From an uncultured Rivibacter sp. (GTDB lineage Bacteria > Pseudomonadota > Gammaproteobacteria > Burkholderiales > Burkholderiaceae), in assembly GCA_946481025.1 (NCBI GenBank), contig CAMLNA010000106.1, positions 1 to 15,782 of the forward strand: a DNA stretch of 15,782 bases, read 5' to 3'. A program made the position numbers and the translations under genes. How positions within the stretch are numbered: position 1 is the first letter of the stretch; each line of letters starts with the position of its first letter. This document shows positions 15,537-15,782 of the stretch, piece after piece. The notes beneath the pieces are model-generated. The model made no database searches. It was not told the origin of the DNA and worked only from the letters and a program-made list of their open reading frames with translations.

Positions 15537-15564
15537 CTGAGGCTGGGGACGCATTTTGCCTCAG
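15537..15564 (+). terminator. Inverted repeat after the MDR reductase gene
   Basis: CTGAGGC (15537-15543) and GCCTCAG (15558-15564) are perfectly complementary with a 14-base loop. An overlapping alternative pairs AGGCTG (15540-15545) with CAGCCT (15562-15567). No U-run follows. It could be a weak terminator, or could hinder initiation of the downstream gene, whose start lies a few bases beyond. Confidence 0.3.
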
Positions 15565-15571
15565 CCTGCCT

Positions 15572-15782
15572 TTGGACAAGACCTCCCGTTTCGCGCTGTT
15601 CGCCAAGCAGACCTCGCGCCTCAGCGGGCGGCCCGTCAGCTTCATGCTCGCCTTGCTGCTGGTGGTGGTCTGGCTGGTCTCCGGGCCGATGTTCGGTTTC
15701 TCGGACACCTGGCAGCTGGTCATCAACACGGGCACCACCATCGTCACCTTCCTGATGGTGTTCCTGATCCAGAACACGCAGA
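15572..15782 (+). CDS. Low-affinity iron permease family protein (5' part, cut by window end)
   Basis: About 70 residues of an open frame running off the window. The sequence begins [20 protein letters not shown], then a hydrophobic helix ([17 protein letters not shown]), a short loop ([17 protein letters not shown]) and a second helix ([14 protein letters not shown]). This pattern, especially the [21 protein letters not shown] segment, is that of the low-affinity iron permease (Fet4-like) family in bacteria, which are small inner-membrane proteins; transport in bacteria is assumed from the family name. The start is uncertain: TTG at 15572 gives the family-like length, no in-frame ATG precedes it, and no clear ribosome site is seen. 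CTG 15566 or TTG 15533 are alternatives. Confidence 0.75.
   Translation, partial: MDKTSRFALFAKQTSRLSGRPVSFMLALLLVVVWLVSGPMFGFSDTWQLVINTGTTIVTFLMVFLIQNTQ

Overview
The window is GC-rich DNA with strong G/C at third codon positions. Its gene families (MASE4 hybrid kinase, paired Hsp20 proteins, SorAB sulfite dehydrogenase, 2-keto-4-pentenoate hydratase-like protein) suggest a betaproteobacterium of the order Burkholderiales. That placement is inferred from gene content and composition; there is no rRNA or other marker here. I see no tRNA, rRNA, CRISPR array, insertion sequence, integrase or phage gene, so this looks like ordinary chromosome with a few accessory genes.

Layout, left to right. 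(1) A membrane-bound hybrid histidine kinase (1-2523, +), followed by a GC hairpin. (2) A heat-shock-like promoter candidate and two adjacent small heat shock protein genes (2676-3143 and 3172-3591, +). (3) A soluble cytochrome P450 (3661-5124, +), whose ribosome binding site and start codon lie in the 3' arm of a strong predicted hairpin. (4) A PhnB-like VOC protein (5242-5724, +) with a LexA-box-like palindrome over its putative -10 element. (5) A minus-strand block: a fumarylacetoacetate hydrolase/2-keto-4-pentenoate hydratase family protein, an MFS exporter and a membrane-anchored HtrA/DegS-type protease (5734-9034). (6) A plus-strand pair: an unrecognised 89-residue protein and a 632-residue membrane protein with two SagB/nitroreductase-type domains (9144-11365). 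(7) Two divergent unrecognised genes, one encoding a protein with a zinc-protease-like HELTH motif (11464-12818). (8) A translationally coupled sulfite:cytochrome c oxidoreductase pair, sorA-sorB, on the minus strand (12815-14364). (9) A divergent quinone-reductase-like MDR dehydrogenase (14526-15506). (10) The 5' part of a low-affinity iron permease family gene, cut by the window end.

Functionally the region leans to stress and redox: protein quality control (Hsp20 pair, periplasmic protease), detoxification or efflux (VOC protein, MFS, P450, MDR reductase), periplasmic sulfite oxidation and flavin redox. Apart from sorAB, the Hsp20 pair and possibly the 89-residue/nitroreductase pair, I see no evidence that these genes form one pathway.

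The most unusual items are the membrane-anchored tandem nitroreductase with a two-histidine, cytochrome-b-like N-terminus and no RiPP cyclase nearby; the hairpin that would hide the P450 start in read-through transcripts; the SOS-box-like operator before the VOC gene; and the HELTH protein with its divergent neighbour.
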